From positions 24,179,770 to 24,243,769 of the forward strand of contig JAJLRJ010000006.1 of assembly GCA_024195265.1 (NCBI GenBank): a stretch of 64,000 nucleotides of DNA, in the 5' to 3' direction. Positions 19,210-32,500 of this stretch are shown here, in pieces; position 1 is the first letter of the stretch, and every line of letters begins with the position of its first letter. Under the pieces are notes generated by a model, which saw only the letters and a program-made list of their open reading frames with translations, ran no database searches and had not been told where the DNA came from. The translations under genes and the position numbers were made by a program. The stretch is from Dendrophyllia cribrosa (lineage: Eukaryota > Cnidaria > Anthozoa > Scleractinia > Dendrophylliidae).

Positions 19210-22053
19210 GGAGGCTCGTACCCATTTCTCAATGGGCCATATCTTTTGTTGTAGCGCAAAAAAAGACAGGCCACTTTGCATGCAAACACACAATACATTG
19301 AACTTTATGGAAGTATAAGATTTGTTTTTATTTTTTTCCAAGAGGGCACGGTAACGAATCCTGCAATCTGATTGGTTCTTAGCGCGGTCCGGATTTTCCT
19401 ATCTCTGCCCACGGGCACGGTAACGCTTTCGTGAGCCTTTCGTGAGTGATGTGACTTCGTTGTTTTAGCTTGTAAGCCCTGGTTTTATTGAATTTTCCCG
19501 TTAATTATGGACCCAGACGAAAGCTACCAAAGCGAAAGTGAATTTTATTGGCCAGATAAAATATTTAACGACACAAATGAAGAAAACAATGAAGAAAACC
19601 AGCAAAGTTTCACCATGCATGGCTGATCGGTCGGTTGACATACAAAGATCCGAAAACACGCTAAAGACGAGGTATCAAAAAGACTCAATGAAGAAAGAGA
19701 GATTAAACTACTGGGTGGATGGAGAAATCAGCCATAAAATTAAAGGTCAATGTCATTCCTAAAAAAGGCGAGTACGAGTTTGGATTTTTGATTTCATAGT
19801 TTGTTCGGCTTTGTTGTTGTTGTTTTTTTTTTTACAAAGCGGCTTTTGGCTTAAAAAATACTTTAATTAGACAATCTTGCGCTTGTTTACAAAGTTTTTG
19901 ACTCCATTTGATTCAAGTGTTCTTATTTTTCCGTTTCTTTTTTCTTCTAATCGAGATTCTGTTAATTTTCATTAAAAAGTCTTGCTTAAATTTCTCATTT
20001 GATTCTAGTTTTGTACAATGTACTAGCTTGTTGTTAATATAAATTTTAACAATTTCGCGATCGGATTTTACGAGATAACTTGGACTTTCACTGCTCGGTT
20101 TGAATGCTTTTATTTCGCAATTGTTACCTTCTTTTATCTAAATTCTGTAAGTTTTCATTCAAGAAAATATGATTTTTAAATTAGAATAGCCCAGTTTAAG
20201 CTTTCGCACTGCCATGAATGAATTACGCTCGACTTTTCTTTTACACAAAAATTTGAAAAGTTTATCTTCAGCTTTCCACGGCTTCCGGCGCTGTGGGCAA
20301 GAACATTTCTCTAACCTCACTGGAAGCAAACACAACAGCCGTTTATTCTACCGAGAGACAAACTAATAGAAATGAGTTCACTTTGCAAAGTAAGTTCTTT
20401 TGTTTATGAAGGAAAAAGTTTTGAAGATTACCGAGTTAATTTAGGTTTTGCACGCGTTGTGTCAGTTTTGCTTGACGCGGCGCGTAAAGACATGATTTCT
20501 TGGAAAGCTGTACAAGTGTATCACGATTTTCTCTTCAAATCGCTGAATTGAAGTAGGAAAAAATAAATAAGTTATTTACCGGCCTTGGTGGTGCTTCCAT
20601 GGCAACGGAATGGTGATCCTTCGAAATTCACAAGTCGCGGAGTTTCTCTAGATCAAGAGAATTTTTTGTAAAACCCACTAGTGGACTAATTGATCAGACC
20701 ATGGGCTTCAACTGGACAAAGTTTAAAAGAAATGAATGAGAGCGTTTTTGAAAGTTTTGGGGATTATAAATACAGTGAAAAACATACTATCGACATAATT
20801 GGCTAATATCTAAAGAAAACGATGCGCGTTGGGAATGCAGTTTCATCTCATAGTAGATTGATTCCATTTGAAATCGTGTGTGAAAAAGTGAGAGGGTGGC
20901 TTTGGCCGATTCTTGGTTTGCAACCACGTGACAAGGCGGCCATGTTGGTGGTCAATACAGTACAGTTTTTGTCGCATAATTTGCATGAAAATAGAGTTTA
21001 GTTCCCAGCGGAGAGAAACGCTTTTGTTCTTGACCACCAACATGGCCGCCGTGACGTCACGTGCAAACCAGCAATTGCGAGGAAGAAGGATTTGATTAGC
21101 GTGCGTTCAGCTGCTCTTGTTGTCATTTTTGTATGTAATTTGGTCTACGCCTACAAATGTGATGATAATTTGGAAACCGCTAAATATTTTGTTTTTAAAT
21201 TTGACAATCTCGAGAAAAATTCTTCGGAAAGCAATCGAGCGTTCTGTTCGATGCAAATAAATTTTTTGCTAAAGTTTTGCACGTGCATATGAAACTTGAA
21301 AACAATACTCGTGAATAATGAGGACGCTCACTTGTAAACACAAAATCTGCGGGAACAAATTGGTACATTGAAGGCCCTATTTTATTGCCTTGCATGTCTT
21401 CAATGTCCTTGAAACTTGCAGGCCATATAAATGGATGATTAATCTCGAGTTTGTCAAATTAAAAAAAAAAAGTTATCTAGCGGTTTCCAAATTATCATCA
21501 CATTTGTAGGCGTAGACCAAATTACATACAAAAATGGAAACAAGAGCAGCTGAACACACACTTATCAAATCCTTCTTCCTCGCATTCGCCAAAGCAACCC
21601 CCTCACTTTTTCACACACGGTTTCAAATGGAATCAACTACTATGAGATGAAACTGCATTCCCAAAGCGCATCGTTTTCTTTAGATATTAGCCAATTACAT
21701 CGATAGTATGTTTTTCACGGTATTTATAACCCCCAAAACTCCATCCCCAAGAAATTCAAAAACGCTCTCATACATTTCTTTTAAACTTTGTCCAGTTGAA
21801 GCCATGGTCTAATCAATTTAGTCCACTAGCGGGTTTTACAAAAAATTCTCTCGATCTAGAGAAACGCCGCAACTTGTGAATTTCGGAGGGTCACCATTCT
21901 GTTGCCATGGAAGTACCGATGTAAACAAATCCTATACTCCCATAAAGTTCTGTATTGTGTGTTTGCATGCAAGGTGGCTTGTCTTTTTATGCGCTACAAC
22001 AAAAGAAATGGCCCATTAAAATTAAAAGGGTGTGGACTTGAAAAATAGGTACC
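19210..22053. mobile_element. Giant imperfect palindrome (2.8-kb foldback element)
   Basis: The right arm (about 21465-22050) is the reverse complement of two left-arm blocks: 19217-19330 (ATCTTTTGTTGTAGCGCA, TTTGCATGCAAACACACAAT) and 20590-21190 (TTCCATGGCAACGGAATGGT, GAAAACGATGCGC, GGTCTACGCCTACAAATGTG). The centre is near 21330, where AATTTGACAATCTCGAG pairs with CTCGAGTTTGTCAAATT. The left arm alone has a further 1.25 kb (19330-20590) and a nested MITE. The left unique part holds a short frame from ATG 19507 (MDPDESYQSESEFYWPDKIF, stop after 39 codons) that I cannot identify; it could be the start of a broken transposon protein. Confidence 0.8.
20915..21072. mobile_element. MITE nested in the left arm of the palindrome
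   Basis: Inverted ends GGTTTGCAACCACGTGAC and, at the right on minus, GGTTTGCACGTGACGTCACG, with shared GGCGGCCATGTTGGTGGTCA inside. The corresponding position of the right arm (about 21581-21595) reads straight through without it, giving a natural empty site. Confidence 0.85.
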
Positions 22054-22190
22054 ATTTGCGGTCCAACGAAAAATCCATACAAACACCATTTAGAACTATA
22101 AACGCACACTGCCTTTCCTGAACTAACTCACACGAACAAAAATATGGACAGCGGATTGGTGCACAATTCAAGAAACAAATTCAGCTTCAA

Positions 22191-22330
22191 GGCCAACAAA
22201 GTTTCTTTCAGGGCCAACAAAGTTTCCTTTAAGGCCAACAAAGTTTCTTTCAAGGCCAACAAAGTTTAGTTCAAGGCCAACAAAGTACAAAGTTTTATTT
22301 TAAGGCCAACAAAGTTTCTTTCAAGGCCAA
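22191..22330 (+). repeat. 21-bp minisatellite
   Basis: Seven copies of GGCCAACAAAGTTTCTTTCA(A), starting at 22191, 22212, 22233, 22254, 22275, 22304 and 22325. One unit is longer (29 bp). Confidence 0.9.
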
Positions 22331-22796
22331 GGGGAAAAAGATGTGTCATTATATAATGCTTCACGTTCATTTGTATGCCATTGTTTTTCTATTATACCCC
22401 ATTATTCCCCTGGGCCACATTCAAAAACCCTCCCCGGGCTTTTTAGTTTCAAGCGTATTTTATGTGGTAAAGAGTGCTTTACTCGTGACTAGAGAGGAGC
22501 ATCGGATTGGACAAAATGGTCATGAATTATTAATGAGTTTTTTAATGTTAAATAATCAATGATAGCTGTGCTATTACGTTGTCTAAAAACAATAACGTCT
22601 TTATCTCCTCTTGGATAGCGTTTTGGAAAACTTGCCGACAGACAGACATTCAAGTTCGGTGACGTTTCCGCGACGAATTCTTTGCTAGCCACGCAAAAAA
22701 GACAAATTGACCGCGGCGAAATAATGAGGACTAGGAACTAAGCAAGAGATTTTAAAACCACCAAATTTATTACGACTCCTCTTTGGCGAGCTATTG

Positions 22797-22932
22797 TATA
22801 TGTTAAGGTGCAATTTTATCCTTGGTGCAAATTTGTTTTTCCTTTGTTTTAAACTCATTATCACACATTACCACAGCCAAAAACAAAGGAAAAACAAATT
22901 TGCACCAACGATAAAATTGCACCACAACATAT
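22797..22932. mobile_element. Foldback MITE, family A
   Basis: Arms of about 50 bp: TATATGTTAAGGTGCAATTT and the returning AAATTGCACCACAACATATA, with CAAATTTGTTTTTCCTTTG / CAAAGGAAAAACAAATTTG inside. The loop is about 35 bp. Ends and internal spacing match the foldback at 6477-6645. Confidence 0.85.
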
Positions 22933-23423
22933 ACAAAATACAGACCAATTGTTCACAAGTAATAGACTCGAAAATATAAACTAGTTGTTATGACATGGTC
23001 TGTTCATTCAACTTCTGCATGTACAGTGTATGCAGAAATAGGTTATACAATTTTTTTTCTTTCAAAGAAAGCTACAAAACGCAACAGTTGATAATAATAT
23101 GCAACAGTCGCTTGTGTAAACCAGGCTTTAAAAATTCCGGGAATTTACACTGTTTGTACCGCTTGGATATAAACTTCGCGGGAAACTTAACGGCGTCCGG
23201 TAGAAATGGCGGGAAATGACCATTGCAGTCATAGGCATGTCTACTTTTGATAAGCCAGGAACAAACAGACGAATCAGAAGGTCCAGTCTTTTTTACCATT
23301 CGCGTTTTCAGTGAACAAATAAATAAGCTCTGCGATCTGCTCCCGTTCTAAGACATCTAACAAAGACATCAGATGGGCTGTATTCCATTATAACTGTTCT
23401 TCATCGTGGTTTTGCGAATGAGC

Positions 23424-23545
23424 TCAGGCATCAACACAATGGCTGTCTAATTCGGACAGAAAATGTCTGCATTTCCCCAGTAGCACCTTAATGGCTTCGC
23501 AGATCAGCACATCTGAGGAAAGGGCACCAGTTGATTCCACTGAAA
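23424..23545 (-). CDS. POLR1C: POLR1C exon 13 (last)
   Basis: Completes the protein with [20 protein letters not shown] and [13 protein letters not shown], stop TGA at 23426-23424. Acceptor GTCATTTAG. No canonical AATAAA is obvious close behind the stop on minus, so the 3' UTR end is not placed. Confidence 0.95.
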
Positions 23546-26500
23546 CTAAATGACAGAGACAGAAATAAAACTTCAAGTCGAGCTTTACTTTCCTTTTCGC
23601 TCACGTGCGACTTGCGCGTCATGCTCACTTTCGCGAAGCAACATTTAACTGCCTGTTCTACAGGAGGGGGGGGGGGGGGGGGGGGGAAGTTAGGCAATAA
23701 CCAAAAAAAATTTTTGCAATGCTTTTGCAGAAGAGTAAAATATCGTGCACGAAAATCTTCTGGCATCTTTGGAAAATGATCGGAAATGATCGTAAACTTA
23801 AGGACAGTATTCGGAGAATTTTCGAAAATCTTCGGAAAATTGTTTAAAACTTCGTAATTAGTGTCGTTCATATAATAAACAAAATAATACATGGCTGCTT
23901 GGAGATAAGAAATTTCTCTTCTCGTGTTCAACTCGATGCCTCACTCGGTCGCTGGGCTCACTCGTGTTGAACACTCGAAGATAAATTTCATATTTTCGCT
24001 CACCCATGTATTACCTTCTATATTTCTGGCAGTTATACAGAGGTAAATACATTTTGAAAGCCTTGAGGTGATATGGCTCTTATATAGAGGTAAATACATT
24101 TTGAAAGCCTTGAGGTGATATGGCGCTTATGTAGAGGTAAATACATTTTGAAAGCCTTGAGGTGATATGGCGCTTATGTAGAGGTAAATACATTTTGAAA
24201 GCCTTGAGGTGATATGGCACTTATGTAGAGGTAAATACATTTTGAAAGCCTTGAGGTGATATGGCACTTATGTAGAGGTAAATACATTTTGAAAACCTTA
24301 AGGTGATATGGCACTTATGTAAAGGTAAATACATTTTGAAAGCCTTGAGGTGATATGGCACTTATGTAGAGGTAAATACATTTTGAAAGCCTTAAGGTGA
24401 TATGGCACTTATGTAGAGGTAAATACATTTTGAAAGCCTAAAGGTGATATTTTTATGTCATGAATAGCGTCAGTGAAGTTGCTTTCACACTTGAAAGTTG
24501 AAAATAATCGTTTGCTTTAAATTTAAATTTGATCTCTACTGCTAGGGAAATATTTTACAGTTTGTCTGAAGCCAGGAGTAGTTTACATGAAGGTGGGACT
24601 GTAAGGTGTGTTTGATAACCAAGAAAGCATTTACTTATCAAACCAACTTACAAATGAAATGGTCTCTTATCCGCGACAGTTTTACTCGATTCTTCAAGTC
24701 CTGAAACAATAAATTAGAGGTATTTCTCATTCAGTTCGTAAACCGAAGGTCGCCAACAGAAGTACATCTTCTAGTCTAACCTTGTTAATTAACGTAACAT
24801 TAATCAAGTTCTTGTGATGTTGCTTGTCAAACTACTTGTACGTGGTCCTGGCTTTGTGAGAAAACACTGACAAAGTTTATCGCGTTGAAAGCTTCGATTG
24901 CTTTCAAAATGATCAGTTTCCACAGACTGGTCTCTGATGTTTGAAATGAATGCACGTTGTTTTTCAAGTTTAGATAATCAAGACCGAACCAACCTCGTGT
25001 CTAAAAATCTCTCTGCTACAGGTATCTCTTCTGGGGTTGGCGACCACGGCCCGCTTTACACCTGAAACAAAAAACATTGTTAAGTAGTAGATCAAATATG
25101 AACGGGAGATCTCTCACTCTCGTAAGCATATTGTCAATTTATTCCATATTTTACTGCCGATTCTCTACAATACCTGTGTCGGAGTAGTCCTCGCTGCCTG
25201 TGGCGAGTAATTTCAAGACTTTTTTTAAAGAAAGAACAATAGAAACACACGTGAAAACGGCGCCGTTACTGCAGCCTATATCGGATTTTAAAAACATTTG
25301 GACTTCGGGACTGGACTTCTGTGCATTAAGGACTGTGTAATGCGTGTCATATTAATGTCGATTTTTACTGACTTCATTGGTTTTCATTGCTTCTTTGAGT
25401 AGTCTTTTCAAACGTAACAGAAATAATTCACGGATTGGAAAGTAATAGACGAGTGTGGATTTGATCGGGAATCAATAAATTAAATATTAAAAGCGAGTAC
25501 AGAAAAATTGGCAGCTTCAATCAACGCGTCTTAGAGTCTCATGCGCATGAGTATAGGCTACGTGTAGCCTCTTGTTGACTAAAAAATCTCGAGCCATTTG
25601 CTTAACCAAACAGGTTTAAAACCTTGCTTGCAAACGTTTTCCCGCCTTGGGCGCCGGCTACAAGTATTTGCTTTGATTTCTGATTGGTTCATTGGATTGT
25701 CTGACTGCGTCTGTTGTGATTGGCCAGAGTAATTACTAAAGTTGGTTTTGTTTCTACTGTACTCAATGAAAACTGCTGTAATATAGAAATTTCTCTAACC
25801 AATCACAACAGACGGAGGCAACCTAATGAAATTACCAGAACTCAAATACAGCAGCCGGCGCCAAGAGTAGGATAACACGTGCGGGTAGATCACGATTGGT
25901 TTTAGTTTTAATTCTGATTGGTTGAGAAAGTAGCGCGAGGATTTTTTAATCCAATCACAAAGCGCAGTGATGTAAAAACCAAAGCAAACGCGAATTACTT
26001 TCGACAATCAATTGAAAATCACTCTTTATCTAACATACTGTACTTCCGCCAATAAAAAAAAGACTTAAAACAATCGTCACTTGGTTATTAGCTATCACAA
26101 TCCAAGTTGCTTTAACCTTTAACTCCAAGAGTGCACAAAATCAAGTCATGAAAAAATCTCAAATTTTATTTTGTAAAATATCGGAAAACAAATAGTACCA
26201 CGGATTCTGTTACATGTGTTTATAATTGATTCAAAGTGAGGCCTGGTGAAAATGAGGTTTTTTTTTTCACATGCAAACAAAATTCATTTTTATATGAACG
26301 GTTGTGAACTAAGCTCTCTTTGTTAATGCAGATGTAGCAGCTCTCGTAAGGTCTCACACCATTGGTTCGATACCCTTCGAGAGAACAATAGAACAAACAA
26401 CACAACAATAGACCCTAACCCTAAAAACAATAGCAGCTGTGTTTTACAATGCCAATGAAAATAGAGGTTTCTGAGAGCTGCTACACTACCTGTTAATGAG

Positions 26501-29500
26501 AGCACTGCGAGACAAGTTGCAGATAACATGACTGTTACACGTGAGCAACCTATATTGCAATGTAGTCAGGGGCGTAGCTACCTGTACGCACGTACGCACG
26601 TGCGTACCTGAAAAATTGAAAAAAAAAAAAAGAAAAATTTGAGACTTAAAGGTGGGGGAGGAGGTAGGGGGAGTGTTTGAAATCAGTGATCGTGCGTACC
26701 TCTGAAAAATTCCTGGCTACGCTCCTGGTAGTAGAAAGTAGAGAACTGGTCAACTTTTTCTGCGACTCGCGACAAGTTGTGGAGAGGGTGTTACACGCGT
26801 AATTTCATCCGCGACTTGTCTCACAACAGCCCTCGTCAGCTTTGCCTTGCAAGTTGCAGAAAACATTGCCTCTTGTAAAAGCACCTTTTTCTTTAACTGA
26901 AATTTTACGAGAATCGATGCCATTTGGGTTTTCTTTACGTATGCTACAGATGAAATCTTTATTTTTATAAACACGCTTTTGACACAAGCCGTTTAAAAAC
27001 AATGTCATTCGAGTTTTTTTTACCTTTTTGGGGCTTAACTTGTGCATAACTCCAATGGGCATCTAACATACAAAGGTAGTAAGGATTTGCTTTATAGACG
27101 AGATTGCTACATATTTCAAAACAAAAGTCTTATACATGTAACAGTGTACTCTTAAAGAAAATATATTTATAAGCAGAAATTATTCTTTTCCCTGATAAAG
27201 TAGCATCAAATTAAGTATTTTTAGCATACCGTCTTTATTTTCCACTTTTATTACACCTTCTGAGAAGCACCCCACCAACTTATCTGCCAGCTCATCTTCA
27301 CAAGGCTTTGTAATTGTTATATCTGGAAGCAGTCTGTAGGACGCTGTGGCTGTAAACAGAACAAATCAAACGTTTCATTGCCAATTGAGCCTTATACATG
27401 TACGTTCAAAATGAGAGTAATGTTACATTACATGTACTTTCATTTTGCAAAGTAAGCAGGTTAAACACCTACAGTGTATCAGTTAGGTGAACAGTTTCAC
27501 TTTCAAAAATGTCTATTAGCGAAAAAATCATCTGACCGGTTTACAGAAGGTCATAGGTTCGATTGGACTCAGGTTTGTTTCTTTGTCCCATGCAGTCCCT
27601 CTTTCCCGGCTAGCTTAGTCCATCGAGCGAGAAACGAGAAAACACAGGCGAACGGATAATGGCCGCGCAAAGACTGTGGCGAGACGAGTTTTTCCACTCG
27701 TCAATGTTTTTTTTTGTATCTCGCTCGACGGACTAAGCTGGGAAAGCGGGACTGCTCGTAGTCTACACGCTTGTCACATGATGAACATCACATTTTTCTC
27801 AAAAGGTAATCTGTTGCTAAAATATTGGTGGTTTACAGCAAACTCTATTTAAGCTGGACACCCTCGGCACCAGGTCTAGCTGTCTGCCCTTGAGAGGTGT
27901 CCATCTTATAGAGAATTTAGGGAACAGCCAACCACTGATGTACATGTACAGTGTATGCATTAGAGATGTGTCTGCTTTACAGGAAATGTCCGCTCTAGGA
28001 GACTTGACTGTAATGATAGCTAAAGTAACACAAGATCCAATCAGACCAAAAGATCCCACACCTCAAAAAAAAAAAAGCAAAAAAGTTAACCATGCATATG
28101 CTTGCTTTTTTCTTTTTTCAGGCCACTTTGCGAAACGTTAAATTGAAATTATCAACTAGACATAAGAAAAATACTTAATTAATAGAAAACAGTTTTCTTT
28201 TGTTTAGTGTTTCATAAAAGTAATTCGGTGAAATGAGTTCGTGAGTGCGGGTCCATCTTAGCGGTCCATATTGCAAACTTCAGACCACTTAGGGAACCAA
28301 TCAGAATGCTTCTTTTCATCATGGAACCAGTTTGCCATATAATAAATGTATTCTATTATTTTGGCCAAAATAAAATTGTTTTGTCCGTTTTTGGACTAAA
28401 TACATGTTTTAACATGTATATGTAACATACCAACAGGAGAAAACTTGGCATGATCCTTCCCTATTCCTTTAACAGCGTCCATTTTGAGGTCAAGTTCCTG
28501 CAAAACAAACAATTACAGTAGAATCCCGATAACTCGAACCTCCAGTGGAGAGGGAAATTTGGTTCGAGATATCGAAGGTTCGAGTTATCGAGGGTAAATT
28601 TGCAAGCAATCTTTAGCCAAGGGAAAAAAAGTTTGGTTCGAGTCAGCAAGAAGTTCGAGTTATTGAGTGTTCGAGTTATCTGGATTCTACTGTAATTTTA
28701 TATTATAAAATAAACACAAAGCAGGTACTTTGTTTGTAAGGTAAGCTTCCGAACGCTGAGGACTGTACGGCTCATTATGATAAAATGTACTTACTACTTA
28801 AAAATAAATGTTGAGCCACGTAGCACTGGTGATACAAACAAGAAATCAGAGAATTAACTCTGTGTGTAAATTATAGTGCTAAAGTCAACCCATATATTTC
28901 CCTGTACCACGTGGCTCAACATTTATTTGTACCCTTCGCATTCTCATTGCCACGAATTACCACCTTATTACCCACGATCTGCTCCCGTACGGCCTCGTGG
29001 CTCAAGCGGTAGAGTGACGGAAGATTTAATCCGGAGGTCGTGGCAAGGCTGCTGCCTAAGGAAAATTTTTGGGAGCCCTTCGGGCTCCTAAAATAAAAAA
29101 CTAGGAGCCCAAGTCACATTTCTAGGAGCCCAAGTTACATTTCTAGGAGCCCAACATAAATTAATGAAAACAAAGAATTAATTTAAAGAGTCAAACGTTA
29201 AACTGTTTTAATTATTTTTTTCATCATTATCAATATCACTCCCAAGACATTAATCAAACACCTTACTGTCGGTTCTAATAATAACCGTTTAGAAATCGTT
29301 CACATTTGTATTTGCAAAGTATTCAAGATTCAAAATCATGCTATTCGTAGAAGATAATAAAGATAAAACATCAACTCATCTAGCCTTAATCTGGATGATC
29401 TGAATAAGTGTCAATCTGAAAAGTCAAACCTTGTATTTCTACATCTACATGTACCAAACGCAAATACAATTCAGCACTATGACTTGAGTAATGAAACGTA

Positions 29501-32500
29501 ATGGAGTTACCACCTTGGTAAATGACTGAAAATGAAACGGATTTAACTTTGAAAACAAAATGGCTCAAGCTTTTAACTAATAGTTTATCAGAAAAAAATG
29601 CCTTAATGAAAACTTAAACTCTAATAAAAACCAACTAAACTAAAGACTAACTCTATTGTACTTTCTTTTACAAATAACTCAGTAATTCTCTGTTCATTTC
29701 AAGCATTGACTAAGTGATGTTTGAATTGTGTACAGTACACTGATCCCTTGTTTAAATCGAAAGTTGCTTTGACAGCAATTAAAGTGTCAGTCGTTAATTG
29801 CTTTTGATTTCTTAAAAGAACTCCAGGTTTTAGCCTCTGGGTGTTTCTCCAGCCAGTCTTCCCGTCGGGCTCTGACACTGTTTTCCCGCCAATGTTTCAA
29901 GGCTTTTGCTGAGTGCCCAGATCGAGTGAAGGCTTCAACTCTCTGTGACTTGCTCAGGCTGTGATACATCGTCGAAATGCGCAAGATGTTGTCCAGTGTC
30001 GTGGCTGCTAGGCTGGAGCGCTGAATAGTCTTTGTGCGGTTCATGGAGCTAAAACCTCGCTCGCAAGCTGCACTAGACAAAGGCCAAGTGAGCACGATCT
30101 CAGCAATTAAAAGGAAGTTGGGAAATTCATCTCCATGCTTAGAAAACAAAATCGAGTAAACGTCTGGTGTTGTCTTATCCTTCATGAGACTCACAAGGCT
30201 CTTAACTCCTTGCCATTCCCCGTTGACAGATTCTTCTCTCAAACCAGCCCTTCTCAACTGAACTTGGTATCTGTTGGAGATTACTTGCAGCTCATCATTG
30301 CCATAAGTCGCTAACTTTTCTATATCGTGAGGCCAGGTGTCTGGATCGAAAACTGCAGACGCCTTTGTGACTGGATCGTTAAAGAGGTAGTGGAATCGCT
30401 CGGCCATACTCTGTCCAATCTCATCCAAAGCAGCTTTTCTGATCTTTTCATACTGGCTGACATCGTTGTCTTCTCTTGAAATGGCAATTTCTCTGAACAC
30501 ATTGCCTTCTGCTTCTGTAAGAAATGCCTTAACCCTGGGTCCATTTGAAGACTTCATGTTTAGGCACTGCATCTTAAACCTCCGAACTCCTGCTGTTGCA
30601 GATGTGACTGTGAGAAAGTCAGCCTGAAATATCTTACTTAGGTGCGCTGCTTCCTCTGCAATATCCCACAAAAAATTAGTAAAGAGCAACCCTCTGAATG
30701 AAGTCAAGTACTTGACAGCAAATGTTGCTCGTCCCTGCCTTCCACTTGATCCCACACGCATCTCTTTTGTGTTCTGACAGTGCATCATGAGAGGTTTGTA
30801 TCCGCGAAAGAGTACCTGAAGTGCAGTTTGAAGATGGGGTAACCATCTAGCTCCAAAAACATTAGTAGGCCTGGAAATCTGCTCGTCCAGTGCTTCTGCC
30901 AACTCTTTAAATTCCCTGAGGGCCTTGGCACTGTAATGGTATTCTTGGTATAAACTGCGAAGGGCATCACGCACTTTAACAAAATCTGGGTATTTGTCTA
31001 GGCACTTTACTACTGCCAGTTCTAGTTTGTGTGCTCCACACCAGAACCCCATAAACTCTGAATTTTCTTTTCTCAACAAACCCACAACACCATTCTTCTC
31101 GCCTGTCATTGTCATGCACCCATCAGTCCCCAAACCTGTAATCTTCTGCTTCCATGCCACTTCCATGTTTATTTTTTGGAAGCATGAATCTACCGCATCT
31201 AAATAACCTCTTCCAGTTCCATTCTTTAGTTGTTCAATTCCAAGATATGTGGTGACTGGTCTTCCAACTGACTTTTCGACATAACGCACATACATTATTG
31301 CCTCCTCAATAACACCATGATCTGTACTTCCATCAATGATCAGGGAGAAAAAATGACAGTCCATTAATTTGTTTTTGAGATCTTCCTTCATAACAGAGCT
31401 TATATGGTCAATAAAGTCAGTACATGCAGATCGGGTCAAATACGTTTCTCCAAGCTCTACCCCATTCGATGTTTGAAGTGAACAGAGACTCTCATAGTCA
31501 TCTAATGGCCGTTCTAAAGCTGCAATGTAAAAGGCCGTTTTGAACTTCTTTTCCATCTTTTCATCTTCCTTTTCGTAGAGTGGCTTGCAGCACCTATACA
31601 TTTCGGTGCTCGTAGGGTTTTTAATTGCCTTCTCTGCTGCAATGCATTTTCTGTGGTTTTGGCTTGCCTCATGCTTCTTGAGGGCTTCATTCTTAAAATT
31701 GGTTGTTCCACTTCTTTTTGAAAATTCACTATCCTTTGATGCAATCGTAGGGTGCTTTGGACATACACCACAGTACATTGATTGTACTGTTGTCCCCTCT
31801 GGTTGTACTTTTGGATAAGGTGCAGAGATTGTAAGCGGCTGCATTGTGTCTTTGCTGACTACATTTATGTGTACCCAATGATGGGCTTGAAGCCACTTCC
31901 ACTGGAATGATCTGGTACGTTTTATTTCGTATTCCTTACGCTTGTTTACTTGGCATGTAGTGAAATCTTCTCTCTTTTTCATATTTCCTCCTTTCTCTCC
32001 TCTTCCATCTTCAATATCCTCCTCGATTTTCATTTTGTTCTTCAGTTTCATTTCATGTTCACTCGAGACTTCATTGTTCGTGATCTTGCTTTCCTCTTCA
32101 ATCATCGCTTCCTTGTCCTCCGCCATCTTCCTTTCTTCATCCATATTCCTCCCATCCTTCACCTTCGTTCCATCCTCCGTCTTCTTTACACCCTGCTTCT
32201 TTAACTTGACTTCCAGTTTGGGTTCCTCCTCAATTTTTTCGTTAATGTCCATCATTTCCTCTTTTGGTTTTCCACTGGTTTTATCTTTGCCTTCTTTTTT
32301 GGTGGCATCCTCCAACTTCATTCTCTTATTCAGTTTCTTTTTAGTGACTGTTGGAAACCAAAAGTCTTCCAAAGTTAATGATCTCTTTGGGGAGGTTGTG
32401 TTTTTGGTAGGCTTATCATGAGCAACTGTGGGGTAGGTTTCCTGTGTGTGGATTAAACCTTGTTCCTTTTTAAAAAGAGGAACGAAGTGGTTTGGCACAT

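Noticed and set aside
23531..23931. Frames running through the poly-G/poly-C run near POLR1C exon 13
   Set aside because: They encode homopolymeric Gly or Pro runs and partly overlap the true last exon in another frame.
31942..32421. Ser/Phe-rich, membrane-like frame on the plus strand
   Set aside because: It is the antisense of the Lys/Glu-rich linker of the hAT transposase; other plus-strand frames across 29.8-33.2 kb are likewise shadows.
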